From Syntrophus gentianae (lineage in GTDB: Bacteria; Desulfobacterota; Syntrophia; Syntrophales; Syntrophaceae): a DNA stretch of 64,000 nucleotides. The notes under the pieces are model-generated. The model was not told the origin of the DNA and did not search any database. It was given only the letters and a program-made list of their open reading frames with translations. Below, piece by piece: positions 37,073 through 45,846 of this stretch. Within the stretch, counting starts at the first letter, position 1. Every line of letters starts with the position of its first letter. The DNA is taken from assembly GCF_900109885.1 (NCBI RefSeq), contig NZ_FOBS01000004.1:147185-211184 (forward strand), given 5' to 3'. The position numbers and the translations under genes are program-made.

Positions 37073-37103
37073 GATTTTTTCCCTCATGATTTTCATGATC
37101 TGC

Positions 37104-38123
37104 TTAATCCCGCGACATGACCACCCGGACAGGTTTTTGGCCCACGGGAATTTTGGCGATGCGTGCACTGGTGGCGGTATCAACGATATCCAAGTCATTG
37201 GAACCCTCATTTCCCACATAAATCCGGTTGCCCTCCCTGTTCGCTGAGATGCCGTTTGGCTTATTCCCCACGGAAATGTGCTCCATAACCTGCATTCTGC
37301 TTTTATCAGTGCTCACAACGGCGACATGATTCGCACCACTTACGGTGACATAGGCGTTAGGGCCCACCGGACCTTTGTAAGCAAAGGCAATTTGCTGTGG
37401 GTTGGGACCTACTTTAAAGGTGGCCACCTTGGTTTGGGTGGCAGGATCGATCACATAGAGGTCATTGCTCCCTGAATTGGTCCCCCAGATACGTCCATCC
37501 GGTCCTAGGATCAGAAACTGCGGATTGGTTCCGACGGGAATTGTCTTGATGACCCGATAGGAAGCCGTATCCACCACCGCAACGGTTTTGTTCCCCTGAT
37601 TGCTGACATAGGCGAAACGGCCATCCTGAGAAAAAGTCAGACCGGCGGGGCCTTTTCTGACAGCCAGAGTGCCCACGATGCGGTAATTCCGGGTTTCCAC
37701 TATTGAGATCGTGTCATCGCCTGTATTGGTTACCCAGGCAAACTGGTCGTCGTGGGTGAGTGCAACCGCACGGCAGCCGATTCCCGTGTAGATGGAAGCA
37801 ATCATTTTCCGTGATTGGGTGTCAATGACAGACAGCCGTCCCGAGGCCGTATCGGTCGCGTATAAGCGTGTTCCATCGCGGGATGGCTGAAGATCATGAG
37901 GTGAGATCTTTTCGCTGTCGATGGTGGCTATCACCTTGAATGTCGACGCGTCAATCACGGTAACCGAATTGGAATTCTCATTGGCAACATAAACGAGCGG
38001 AGTCAGCGGAGCCGTTTTATCCGTACTTACGTTATCAAGTTTTGCACAACTGGATAACGTAAGCAGGAAGAGCCCAGGAATTGCCATCCGGGTTAATGTA
38101 AAAAATCGTTTCATCTGTCTCAT
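37104..38123 (-). CDS. YVTN-type beta-propeller lipoprotein
   Basis: 339 residues. A lipoprotein signal ends at LLTLSSC. The rest is a seven-bladed propeller built of about 42-residue repeats, each with a VYVANENSNSVTVID-like start and a V-I-A-T-I-P-V-G-like end. Such proteins serve as cell-surface binding modules or, in some enzymes, as heme/quinone-linked dehydrogenase partners; no catalytic residues are evident. It lies between the dioxygenase and FecR genes on the same strand. Confidence 0.88.
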   Translation of the reverse strand: MRQMKRFFTLTRMAIPGLFLLTLSSCAKLDNVSTDKTAPLTPLVYVANENSNSVTVIDASTFKVIATIDSEKISPHDLQPSRDGTRLYATDTASGRLSVIDTQSRKMIASIYTGIGCRAVALTHDDQFAWVTNTGDDTISIVETRNYRIVGTLAVRKGPAGLTFSQDGRFAYVSNQGNKTVAVVDTASYRVIKTIPVGTNPQFLILGPDGRIWGTNSGSNDLYVIDPATQTKVATFKVGPNPQQIAFAYKGPVGPNAYVTVSGANHVAVVSTDKSRMQVMEHISVGNKPNGISANREGNRIYVGNEGSNDLDIVDTATSARIAKIPVGQKPVRVVMSRD

Positions 38124-38186
38124 TTCTGATCCCGGTTAGAAACTGCTCCACCTTTCCCCTCAACTCGTTCATGGACGCCCCCTCTT

Positions 38187-41063
38187 TCAAGGGTTGCTGA
38201 ACGCATTGTCGGACTCTGCCCCTTTTCGGGGTTTCCACTGCAGTGAATAATAACCGTCCCGATCTCGTGCCCATGGGTCGAAGGCGTTGACGACATGTTC
38301 CAACTCCGGCGTCAGTTCCGGCATCGTGCGCAGCAAAACGCGCTTCAGGGGCGAGACCTCTACCTCGTGACCGTTGGACAGGTCCTTCTCCATCATCTTC
38401 CCGTCGGGACCGTTATCGTTGACCCACGCCACACCCAGGTTGGTGTAAAACTCCGGCCGGAAACTGGAGGTGAAAAACCGGTCGCTGAAGAGACGCCTGG
38501 AGGCGTTCAGGATGAAAACCTGAAATTGGGTCTCGGAGATGGCGAAGCCGTGCGGCCGGGTGAATTCCGACAGCCAGCCCACGGCCGTATCGAGATCCTC
38601 GATGTTGTCTATCATGCTGCCGTTGGGATGTCCGAGACAGTCGTTGATGGGAGAACCGTCATCGTTCAACTGGGCGGAGGTGATGATTTTGGAGGCATCG
38701 CATTTGTGCTGGCCGTAGACCTCGCGCAGGAGTCCCACAAGTCGCTCCTGCTCGGCCCGCGCGGGTGAATCCTTGGAGAGGCGCTGATCGATGAAATCAT
38801 CAAAGCTGGTGAGGGTTTTCAGCCCGTATTGCCGCCGGAACTCGTTGAACCGGGGGACCCCCCGTTCCCGGTCCCGGATCAGGTCAAGGGCAGCGATGTC
38901 GATCTTTTTGGTGGCCGACGAAAGGCGCGGCAAAGTCAGGTTCTGAAGGAACTGCGGGTGATTCTGCAGGGTCAGGAGTCCCAGCCGCTGGCGCCCCATG
39001 GAGAGCGCCCAGTTTGCAAGCCCTCGTTCCTCCATGGCTTGCGTGGCCTTGCCGCGAAAGGTTTCCACCACCGGGATCTTATTGCGGATGACGTTGGGGT
39101 CACGGTTCCATTCCCGGTACTCGATGAGGTCGGGGACCAGGGCGTGAAGCCGGTAGACGGTAATGAACTCCTCGGGAAAGTTGAAGGGAGATCCGAAGTG
39201 ATTGATGCCACCGTTGACATGGTCGGGATTTTTCAAACTCCAGATGTCGGTCTTCCGGGGGTCATACTTGGCAAAAACAGCGTCATCCCTGTAGACCTTG
39301 TTTCCCAGACCGAAGATTCCCGGTCCGGAGGCGAAGACGGAATACCACAAATTTGCCTTCTTTGAGTCCTCCGACTTGCCGAAGTTGTTCACCACGATCT
39401 TCTCCAGGGCGGCGGAAACCAGGTCCTTGTCGCGGAAGAGTCCATGCCAGTTGGAGTTCATGCCAAGGTAGAGGGGTTCGTCGTAGAGCAGCTGCGGCGT
39501 CCATTCGATGGTGTGGATCTTGGCGATCTCCGCCGAGACGACGAGCCGCGCCACTTCGAAGAGTTCCTCGTTGCTGACGTCTTTATAACGGATCATTTCG
39601 TCTGGACGGAGGGGATTGCGCAGCCCCGAGTCGGCATCCGGCGTTGCAGCGGCCTGTTTGCGGAAGGCTTCCACGAAGAGGTTGTGTTCCCGGGCAAAGA
39701 GGTTGTGATAGAAGCTCATACCGATGGACCAGTTGTCAGGGAACGCTGTCGCCTCCTGGCCTGTCCACTGGGGGTTGATGGGGTCGGAAGACTGGAAGAC
39801 CGGCAGATAGCCCAACTTCTCTCCGTTCCCCGGGCGTTGCCCGATCGGTGTCAGGAGCAGTTTGGCCGAGTCGACGGGGACGCGCTTGACTCGTTGGCGC
39901 GAGGTCGAATCATATCCATAAATCTGTGAGGCGTCCCACCAGGCCGTGACCGTATTTTGGGTCGTCTTATAAGCGCGGGCCAAGTCTTTTTTGCCCAGGA
40001 AAGAAAAAGAGGCCGGATCTTTATCTTCGGCGATGTACGCCCTGTCTATTCTGTCGTCAGGTCGGCAGCCGAGTTTGGCAATCTCCTCAGGGGTCAGCGG
40101 TTTTTCGCCATTGCCAACCAGTTTATGGGTGCAGCCTACGGGCATCATCACCCCCGGCTGGTTGTGTCCTTCCTCCATGTGGGAGAACCAGTCATGGGTC
40201 ATGAACTGGATCCAGAAAGCAGCCAGGACGTTGAAAAACGGGGCCTTCTTGTAATCACAGCTGGCCTCCGTCGAATAACCGGGAAGTCCTTGCCCGTCCG
40301 AGCACTTTTCGGGCCTTGACTGCTGGCGGGTCAAGAGGGTGCGGCTGATGACCTGTGGATCGGGTTTCAGCAATCCCAAGCGGTCGCCATGTCGGTTGCG
40401 GGCCAGTTCATCCTTGCCCAGGTCCGGGAATGTGGCTTCGAACTGGGCGTTACGGGCAAAGGGCTGACCCGTAGAACCCATGACGGGATTTTTGATGTCA
40501 TTGCATATTCCGTCCAGGGTGCGGTGGCGAATCAACTCGCCCTGGCAGAGCTGCGGACCGTCACCTCCCACTGCCTCATAGCCTGGATTGTTCTTTGGCA
40601 GCCGCATCGAGTTCCAGACCTTCAGGGCGGGACCGGCCACGCCGTTGCGGCCTTTGATGTACTCCTCGTAGGTTCCGCTGTTATCGAACAGATTGAACTT
40701 GATCAGCTCCATCCGCTGGTATTCGAGATCGAGCAGGGCCCCATCGATCCCCCTGCCGTTCGGACCAAGATGGCCGCCGATAGTGGTCGTACCGGGGTAA
40801 AAACTGCTGGAGTCTGCCGTAGCCCAGTAATTTGCCCAGTCCACATAGGGTGTGCTTCGGAATCTCACCGCTTTCTCCCCGCCGCGACACTCGGCCGTAT
40901 TCTCCTGGACCTTGCCCAGAAAACGTTCCGTGCGCTCCCGGGCCACCGGCCGAAATCCACTGTTCACCAGCTCGGCACAGGACTTCAATTCCTGGATTGA
41001 GCTGGTGCATCCTGTCAGGAGAAGCAAAATTGCCGCTACGCCTAAAAACATTTCTCGTTTCAT
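38187..41063 (-). CDS. Heme dioxygenase/peroxidase of the animal peroxidase (COX/alpha-DOX-like) family, lipoprotein
   Basis: 958 residues, with a lipoprotein signal ending in LLLTGC and AGGAGG seven bases before the ATG. The distal heme segment QFMTHDWFSHMEE (H290) and the later FYHNLFAREHNLF are classic. The proximal segment VYRLHALVPD has H640, and a tyrosine three residues before it (Y637). That Tyr-x-x-His arrangement is that of the catalytic Tyr385-His388 pair of cyclooxygenase and of plant alpha-dioxygenases, whereas myeloperoxidase-type enzymes lack the Tyr. It therefore looks like a fatty-acid dioxygenase anchored outside the inner membrane. It is larger than alpha-DOX (about 640) because of N- and C-terminal extensions. 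It needs oxygen, odd for an anaerobe. Confidence 0.86.
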   Translation of the reverse strand: MKREMFLGVAAILLLLTGCTSSIQELKSCAELVNSGFRPVARERTERFLGKVQENTAECRGGEKAVRFRSTPYVDWANYWATADSSSFYPGTTTIGGHLGPNGRGIDGALLDLEYQRMELIKFNLFDNSGTYEEYIKGRNGVAGPALKVWNSMRLPKNNPGYEAVGGDGPQLCQGELIRHRTLDGICNDIKNPVMGSTGQPFARNAQFEATFPDLGKDELARNRHGDRLGLLKPDPQVISRTLLTRQQSRPEKCSDGQGLPGYSTEASCDYKKAPFFNVLAAFWIQFMTHDWFSHMEEGHNQPGVMMPVGCTHKLVGNGEKPLTPEEIAKLGCRPDDRIDRAYIAEDKDPASFSFLGKKDLARAYKTTQNTVTAWWDASQIYGYDSTSRQRVKRVPVDSAKLLLTPIGQRPGNGEKLGYLPVFQSSDPINPQWTGQEATAFPDNWSIGMSFYHNLFAREHNLFVEAFRKQAAATPDADSGLRNPLRPDEMIRYKDVSNEELFEVARLVVSAEIAKIHTIEWTPQLLYDEPLYLGMNSNWHGLFRDKDLVSAALEKIVVNNFGKSEDSKKANLWYSVFASGPGIFGLGNKVYRDDAVFAKYDPRKTDIWSLKNPDHVNGGINHFGSPFNFPEEFITVYRLHALVPDLIEYREWNRDPNVIRNKIPVVETFRGKATQAMEERGLANWALSMGRQRLGLLTLQNHPQFLQNLTLPRLSSATKKIDIAALDLIRDRERGVPRFNEFRRQYGLKTLTSFDDFIDQRLSKDSPARAEQERLVGLLREVYGQHKCDASKIITSAQLNDDGSPINDCLGHPNGSMIDNIEDLDTAVGWLSEFTRPHGFAISETQFQVFILNASRRLFSDRFFTSSFRPEFYTNLGVAWVNDNGPDGKMMEKDLSNGHEVEVSPLKRVLLRTMPELTPELEHVVNAFDPWARDRDGYYSLQWKPRKGAESDNAFSNP

Positions 41064-41136
41064 CGCGTACCTCCTCGCGGATTGGAAGCATCTGTTAATG
41101 GTAAGAACGGATAGGAAATTTCTCTTTGACGGTTAG

Positions 41137-41166
41137 AGTTTAAGGCAGAATGATCTTCCCTGTCAA
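41137..41166 (-). promoter_or_regulatory. Candidate promoter for the dioxygenase operon
   Basis: Minus-strand TTGACA (41161-41166), an 18-base spacer and TAAACT (41137-41142), 74 bp before the start codon. It lies in the 399-bp divergent region 41064-41462. Confidence 0.5.
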
Positions 41167-41276
41167 CGGGGATTTAGTTGCAATAGGGAGGAATGCGGGA
41201 GCGGGGTTTGGGAAGATAAGTTTTTTAAGTTTTGTGACTGGGCAGCGTCTTCCCGGAGGGATTCCGTAATGTTTCA

Positions 41277-41305
41277 TTGCAAAAATTTCGTAAATTAGTT
41301 ATTTT
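41277..41305 (+). promoter_or_regulatory. Candidate promoter for the catalase-like/DyP operon
   Basis: Plus-strand TTGCAA (41277-41282), a 17-base spacer and TATTTT (41300-41305) in an AT-rich stretch. Together with the promoter at 41137 it would drive the two halves of the cluster divergently. Confidence 0.45.
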
Positions 41306-41462
41306 ACTTTTTAATTGAGAGTCTCTGCCCTTGAAGAAGGGGAAACCCGATGTTTACTGGGTGGAAGTCTTCCCTTGTGGCGGGTATGATTCATTCCGAT
41401 GGAGACCATTGTCTGACACAGGGCCAGCCCCGGCATTCTTTGAACGTGACAGGGACGCAATC

Positions 41463-42500
41463 ATGGCTAGCAAAAGACGACTCCAGCAGCTGACACCATC
41501 CGTATTGATTCCCCTTGCCGGGCTGCCTCCCCGTCCCCTCGGGCCGGGCGGCAAGGACAACGAGGCAGCCATTGACCAGCTGGTTGCCGAGATGACCCAG
41601 CGGATCAAAGCCATCACCCTGGCCGAGGCAGAAAATAATATCATCCCTCGATTCAACCAGGTGAAAACGGTTGCCTGCGTTTCTGCCGAATTCCGCGTCC
41701 ATGAGGATATCCCCGTTCAACTGAGGCATGGCCTTTTCTCGCAACCGGCCAGCTATCCCGCCCTCCTGCGCTTTGCCAATGCCATCAACAGGGATGACTC
41801 AAAAAAAGACATCCGCGGCCTGTCGATCCGGGTATCGAATGTCAGGGGACCCGTCGTCTGGGGTGAACCCGGCATCCAGGACTTTTTACTCAACAGCTAC
41901 CCGGCCCTCTTTGCCGCTACCCCCGAAGAGTTTCTGTCGTTCATCCGCGCCCGGCAGGAAGGTCGAGAACTCCGTTTCTTCCTGAATCCCCTCGACCCGC
42001 ACCTGAAATCGCTTGGGATCGTCTTAAAGGCCCAAAAGAGACATCTGAGTCCCCTGGATATCCGCTATTGGAGTACGGTCCCTTTCCGATTGGGTGAAAC
42101 GGGTGGACAGGTTGTCAAGTATTCGGTTACGCCCTGTTCGAGCTATCGAACCACCAAGGCGGTTCGTCCCGGTGAGAACCAGCTTCGCGCCGCAATCAAG
42201 GCCCATCTGCAACAGGAAGAGGCCTGTTTTTCTTTCGGCGTCCAGGTACAGAAGGATCCGGAATCCATGCCGATCGAGGACGCCTCAGTGATCTGGGATG
42301 AATCCGTCTCGCCTTTCCAGACTGTTGCAACCATTACCATAAGAAATCAGGACTTTGATAATTCGGAATCTCTGGCAGTCTGCGAACGAAGCAGCTTTAA
42401 TCCCTGGCAGAGCCTCGTTGCCCACGAACCGCTTGGCAGAATGAATGCGGTCCGTCGGTTGGTTTATGCAGAGGCAGCCAGACTGCGCAACAAGGAGTGA
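41463..42500 (+). CDS. Catalase-like hemoprotein lacking the distal His
   Basis: About 345 residues from the ATG at 41463; a TTG at 41331 would add 44 unusual residues. It aligns along its length with the catalase-like protein at 45847: DIRGLSIRV, FLNPLDPH, PIEDASVIWDE and FNPWQSLVAHEPLGRMNAVRR. The proximal R-x3-Y is kept (R331, Y335). However the catalase distal His in KTHG is replaced: the same place reads KTVA (V70). Without it normal catalase chemistry is unlikely. Related catalase-like proteins include coral allene oxide synthase and minicatalases. The next gene starts 6 bp on. Confidence 0.8.
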   Translation: MASKRRLQQLTPSVLIPLAGLPPRPLGPGGKDNEAAIDQLVAEMTQRIKAITLAEAENNIIPRFNQVKTVACVSAEFRVHEDIPVQLRHGLFSQPASYPALLRFANAINRDDSKKDIRGLSIRVSNVRGPVVWGEPGIQDFLLNSYPALFAATPEEFLSFIRARQEGRELRFFLNPLDPHLKSLGIVLKAQKRHLSPLDIRYWSTVPFRLGETGGQVVKYSVTPCSSYRTTKAVRPGENQLRAAIKAHLQQEEACFSFGVQVQKDPESMPIEDASVIWDESVSPFQTVATITIRNQDFDNSESLAVCERSSFNPWQSLVAHEPLGRMNAVRRLVYAEAARLRNKE

Positions 42501-42505
42501 CAATC

Positions 42506-42967
42506 ATGCATCCGACTATAAAATCCTGGCTGAGCAAGTCCCGCGAGGAACTGGATGAAATCTATCGTAATGCAGAAGCCGGGGAGATTCCCGATGGCGA
42601 TACGCAAGGCACGGCAATCCTGGCGGGCTCACCCTTTTCAAAGATTGCGGCGGCCTTTGCCCGGATCTTTGCCTGGCATGGGAAAGTCTTCCACCTGTTT
42701 TGTCCGAATCGCCAGTCGGGCATCCTGGTGAACAAGATCAGCCCTTTCAGTCTGACGTTCATAATCGCCGAGGTGTATCGGGACAAAAGCTGGCTGGATG
42801 GGAAAGATACCATTGTCATTGACTACTCCAAAACCTCATTCTTTGCCAGGGCCATCCGGGATGAGATCCGTGAAGTCGAAGCCGGTGTGTACCTTGGCAA
42901 GGTCTGGTGGGGCAAGAAGCGCATTCTGGATTTTGCACTGACCCGGGATATGCATTCACAGCCGTGA
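42506..42967 (+). CDS. Hypothetical protein in the heme-enzyme cluster
   Basis: 153 residues from the ATG at 42506, nine bases after AAGGAG. No signal peptide; one weakly hydrophobic stretch only. A recognisable start (ELDEIYRNAEAGEIPDGDTQ) and the C-terminal GVYLGKVWWGKKRILDFAL suggest a compact conserved protein. I cannot name the family. Being translated between a catalase-like protein and the DyP group points to an accessory role with lipid or peroxide substrates. Confidence 0.72.
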   Translation: MHPTIKSWLSKSREELDEIYRNAEAGEIPDGDTQGTAILAGSPFSKIAAAFARIFAWHGKVFHLFCPNRQSGILVNKISPFSLTFIIAEVYRDKSWLDGKDTIVIDYSKTSFFARAIRDEIREVEAGVYLGKVWWGKKRILDFALTRDMHSQP

Positions 42968-43003
42968 TAGATTGCAAAGCAGCATAAACACGGGATAGAA
43001 GCC

Positions 43004-44308
43004 ATGACACCTCAGTCGACCTTTCTGATTGTCGCCGCCATCCGCAGAGGGGAGATCGAGAACCTGCGTTCCCTGCTGGCCTCGATGAACAAGACCGTGG
43101 GACATGCCGATACGGCGAACGGACTGCTTCCCTTCGGTCGCTTCGACCGTCTGCATGTGGCAAGATTTGTGATTCTGGAGCTGAAAACCGCAAAGGAAAT
43201 AGAGGCGCATGGCTTGACGCCCCGCGAATGGCCTCCATCCCTGGCCTTTCTGGGCGATTGTGATGGGGATCGGGAGTCATTTCTAAGAGAACTCGCCGTG
43301 GTGGCCGAACCGGGTCTGAGGAAGATTTTTTCCTTCTGTGAAGGCTTTTCGGAGGGCAGCACACCTCTGCTCGAATGGATGCAAGGCCACAGTATCAAAC
43401 CTTCCGCCAATTACGTCAACTGGTTGGGGCGAACCGTCCGGCAGGTACACGAGGAACAGGCCCTCCATCAAAGCCTGTCCGACCGTCTGCCGGAAATCGT
43501 TAAAACCACCGGCAGGGAAAACCCCCGGGCAATCCGGCAAAAGCTCCTGTCCCATGTCGAGAAGGAAAAACACGCCGGCCGACTTTCGCTGACACCGCCG
43601 GAACCCACACCCCTGGGCTGGAAAATCCGAAACACCCTGCACAAGATCGGCATTCCGCTGGTTCTGCTCCTTCTCTTTCCGGTATTCCTGATCGCTGCGC
43701 CTCTTTTCGCCTGGCGACTGCGAATGCTGGAGCGTTCCGACCCTGAAATCGTCATCCGGCCTGACCGGCAGCATATCCGGGAACTTTCCCTTCGGGAAGA
43801 CCATGACGTCACCAATTCGTTCAATGTGCTGGGTGATGTCAAGCCGGGGCTTTTCCGCCAGGCGGCACTCCGGTTTTCTCTCCTGCTGCTAGACTACTCA
43901 GCCCGGCATGTATACAACCGCGGCTATCTCACCCGGGTGCGAACCATTCATTTCGCCCGCTGGGTCCTTCTGGACGACAACCGGAGGCTTTTTTTCGCCA
44001 GTAATTATGACGGCAGCCTGGAGAGCTACATGGACGACTTCATCAATAAGGTCGCCTGGGGACTGAATCTGGTGTTCAGCAATGGCGTGGGCTATCCCGC
44101 AACGCGATGGCTCATCAAGGACGGTGCGGAACGGGAACAGCAGTTCAAGTATACCCTGAGGCGTCATCAATTGCCCTCGGAGGTCTGGTACAAGGCCTAT
44201 CCTGGAATGACCGCATTCGACTTATTACGTAACAGTCTCATTCGGCAGGGAGTGGAAATCCGGCAGTCCAGCGACAGGGAAATCCGTGAGTGGCTGAGTC
44301 TGATATAA
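43004..44308 (+). CDS. Hypothetical protein paired with DyP peroxidase
   Basis: 434 residues. The N-terminal part (5-110) resembles one half of a dimeric alpha/beta-barrel (DyP-like ferredoxin fold), with the end IHFARWVLLDDNRRLFFASN near residue 312 and YDGSLESYMDDFINK following it, the second half. A single hydrophobic segment lies near 222-240 (IGIPLVLLLLFPVFLIAAP). No heme-ligand motif of DyP (GxxDG) is present, so it may be a structural or membrane-anchoring relative. It is followed by the true DyP gene after 14 bp. Confidence 0.7.
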   Translation: MTPQSTFLIVAAIRRGEIENLRSLLASMNKTVGHADTANGLLPFGRFDRLHVARFVILELKTAKEIEAHGLTPREWPPSLAFLGDCDGDRESFLRELAVVAEPGLRKIFSFCEGFSEGSTPLLEWMQGHSIKPSANYVNWLGRTVRQVHEEQALHQSLSDRLPEIVKTTGRENPRAIRQKLLSHVEKEKHAGRLSLTPPEPTPLGWKIRNTLHKIGIPLVLLLLFPVFLIAAPLFAWRLRMLERSDPEIVIRPDRQHIRELSLREDHDVTNSFNVLGDVKPGLFRQAALRFSLLLLDYSARHVYNRGYLTRVRTIHFARWVLLDDNRRLFFASNYDGSLESYMDDFINKVAWGLNLVFSNGVGYPATRWLIKDGAEREQQFKYTLRRHQLPSEVWYKAYPGMTAFDLLRNSLIRQGVEIRQSSDREIREWLSLI

Positions 44309-44322
44309 GCGGGAGAGGAGTC

Positions 44323-45840
44323 ATGAAGGACGAAATCTTCTTTGAATTTGACGATCTGCAGGCCATCCTGCGCTTTGGTCACGGGAAGCTGACCGACACC
44401 TGCTTTCTGTTGCTCAACGTTGCGGATGTGGCGGCTGCCAGGCAGTGGCTGAGTGCGGCTCCGGTCACTCGTGCCGTCACGGCGCAACCCCAACCCGAAA
44501 CAGCCCTGCAGATTGCCTTTTCAGTGGAGGGGCTGCGTGCGCTGGAGATGAAAGAATCCATTATTAAGGGTTTTTCCGATGAGTTTATTTCCGGGATGTC
44601 CGGCGATGAGAGCCGCTCCCGCCGTCTGGGAGACGTGGGCAGCAATGCGCCGGAGCACTGGGACTGGGGCGGAGAACCCGGCCGGGCGCCTCATGTGCTG
44701 CTGCTGCTCTATGCCGGGAAAGGGGGTATCGAGTTCTGGAAAAAAACGGTGATGGATCCGCTGTTTTCCAAAGCCTTTCGGCAACTGCACATCCTGCCGA
44801 CAGATGATATCGGGAGTATCGAGCCCTTTGGATTCGCTGATGGCCTCAGTCAGCCCGCCATAGACTGGCAATATCTGCAAAGCACGGATCTGCACGAGCG
44901 CGACAGCTTCTCCAACTGGGTGGCGCCCGGCGAATTCGTGCTCGGCTACCCCAACGAATATGGACTGTACACCTCCCGGCCGCTTATCGATCCACGAATA
45001 GACAGGCTCGCCGCTCGATTGCCGAATGCAGCGGAAGACCCCTCATTCAAAGATCTCGGACGGAATGGGTCCTATCTTGTTATCCGGCAGCTGCACCAGG
45101 ACGTACCCGGTTTCTGGCAGTTCGTCGACAGGATGACCGGCTCTGACCCGGAAAAACGGGAGCAACTCGCCGCAAGGATGGTGGGTAGACAACGCAGCGG
45201 TTCGCCACTGGCGCCATTAGCTGCCAGGGATATTCCCGGCATACTCCAGAAAGACCGTGACAACCATTTTACTTACGAGCTTGATCCGCGCGGGTATCGA
45301 TGCCCGCTGGGCGCCCATCTCCGCAGGGTAAACCCGCGTACGGGTGATTTTCCGACCCGCGTGACCGGTCTTGTTTCCCGTTTGCTGAAGACCTTTGGCT
45401 TCGGACTAAAGAGGCCTGATGAAGACCTGATCGCCTCCACACGTTTTCATCGCCTGCTGCGGCGCGGCCGCCCTTATGGCCCCCTTCTGTCACCTGAAGA
45501 CGCTGTCAAACCGGATGCACCGGCTGCAGAACGCGGCCTGCAGTTCATTTCCCTGGGGGCGAGCATCTCGAGGCAGTTTGAGTTTGTCCAGAATGCCTGG
45601 TCAATGAGCAGCACTTTCGGCGGTGTCCAACAGGAAAGAGATCCCTTGATCGGCATTCGACAGCCGCTACGGCATGGTGAGGCAACAGATTTTTTCAATC
45701 AAACCGATCCGAAGGGTCCCATGCAGAAAACCTGCTGCCTGCCACAATTTGTCACGGTCCGCGGCGGCGGCTATTTTTTCATGCCCGGACTACGCGCATT
45801 GCAATATATTGCTGCAGCACCCATGACGGAAGGCGATTAA
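44323..45840 (+). CDS. DyP-type heme peroxidase
   Basis: 505 residues from the ATG at 44323, which has GGAGAGGAG upstream. The DyP hallmark GFADG (in PFGFADGLSQP) and CPLGAHLRRVNPR with the conserved His are both present, as is the C-terminal FFMPGLRALQYI. It lacks a Tat or Sec signal, so it is likely cytoplasmic, or loaded in a complex. It oxidises substrates with hydrogen or organic peroxides. Its company (two catalase-like proteins and an upstream fatty-acid dioxygenase) suggests it handles lipid peroxides. Confidence 0.9.
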   Translation: MKDEIFFEFDDLQAILRFGHGKLTDTCFLLLNVADVAAARQWLSAAPVTRAVTAQPQPETALQIAFSVEGLRALEMKESIIKGFSDEFISGMSGDESRSRRLGDVGSNAPEHWDWGGEPGRAPHVLLLLYAGKGGIEFWKKTVMDPLFSKAFRQLHILPTDDIGSIEPFGFADGLSQPAIDWQYLQSTDLHERDSFSNWVAPGEFVLGYPNEYGLYTSRPLIDPRIDRLAARLPNAAEDPSFKDLGRNGSYLVIRQLHQDVPGFWQFVDRMTGSDPEKREQLAARMVGRQRSGSPLAPLAARDIPGILQKDRDNHFTYELDPRGYRCPLGAHLRRVNPRTGDFPTRVTGLVSRLLKTFGFGLKRPDEDLIASTRFHRLLRRGRPYGPLLSPEDAVKPDAPAAERGLQFISLGASISRQFEFVQNAWSMSSTFGGVQQERDPLIGIRQPLRHGEATDFFNQTDPKGPMQKTCCLPQFVTVRGGGYFFMPGLRALQYIAAAPMTEGD

Positions 45841-45846
45841 AAAGCC

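Noticed and set aside
38972..39220. Several Ser/Pro/Arg-rich short frames within the dioxygenase gene
   Set aside because: They are out-of-frame readings of a GC-rich coding sequence.
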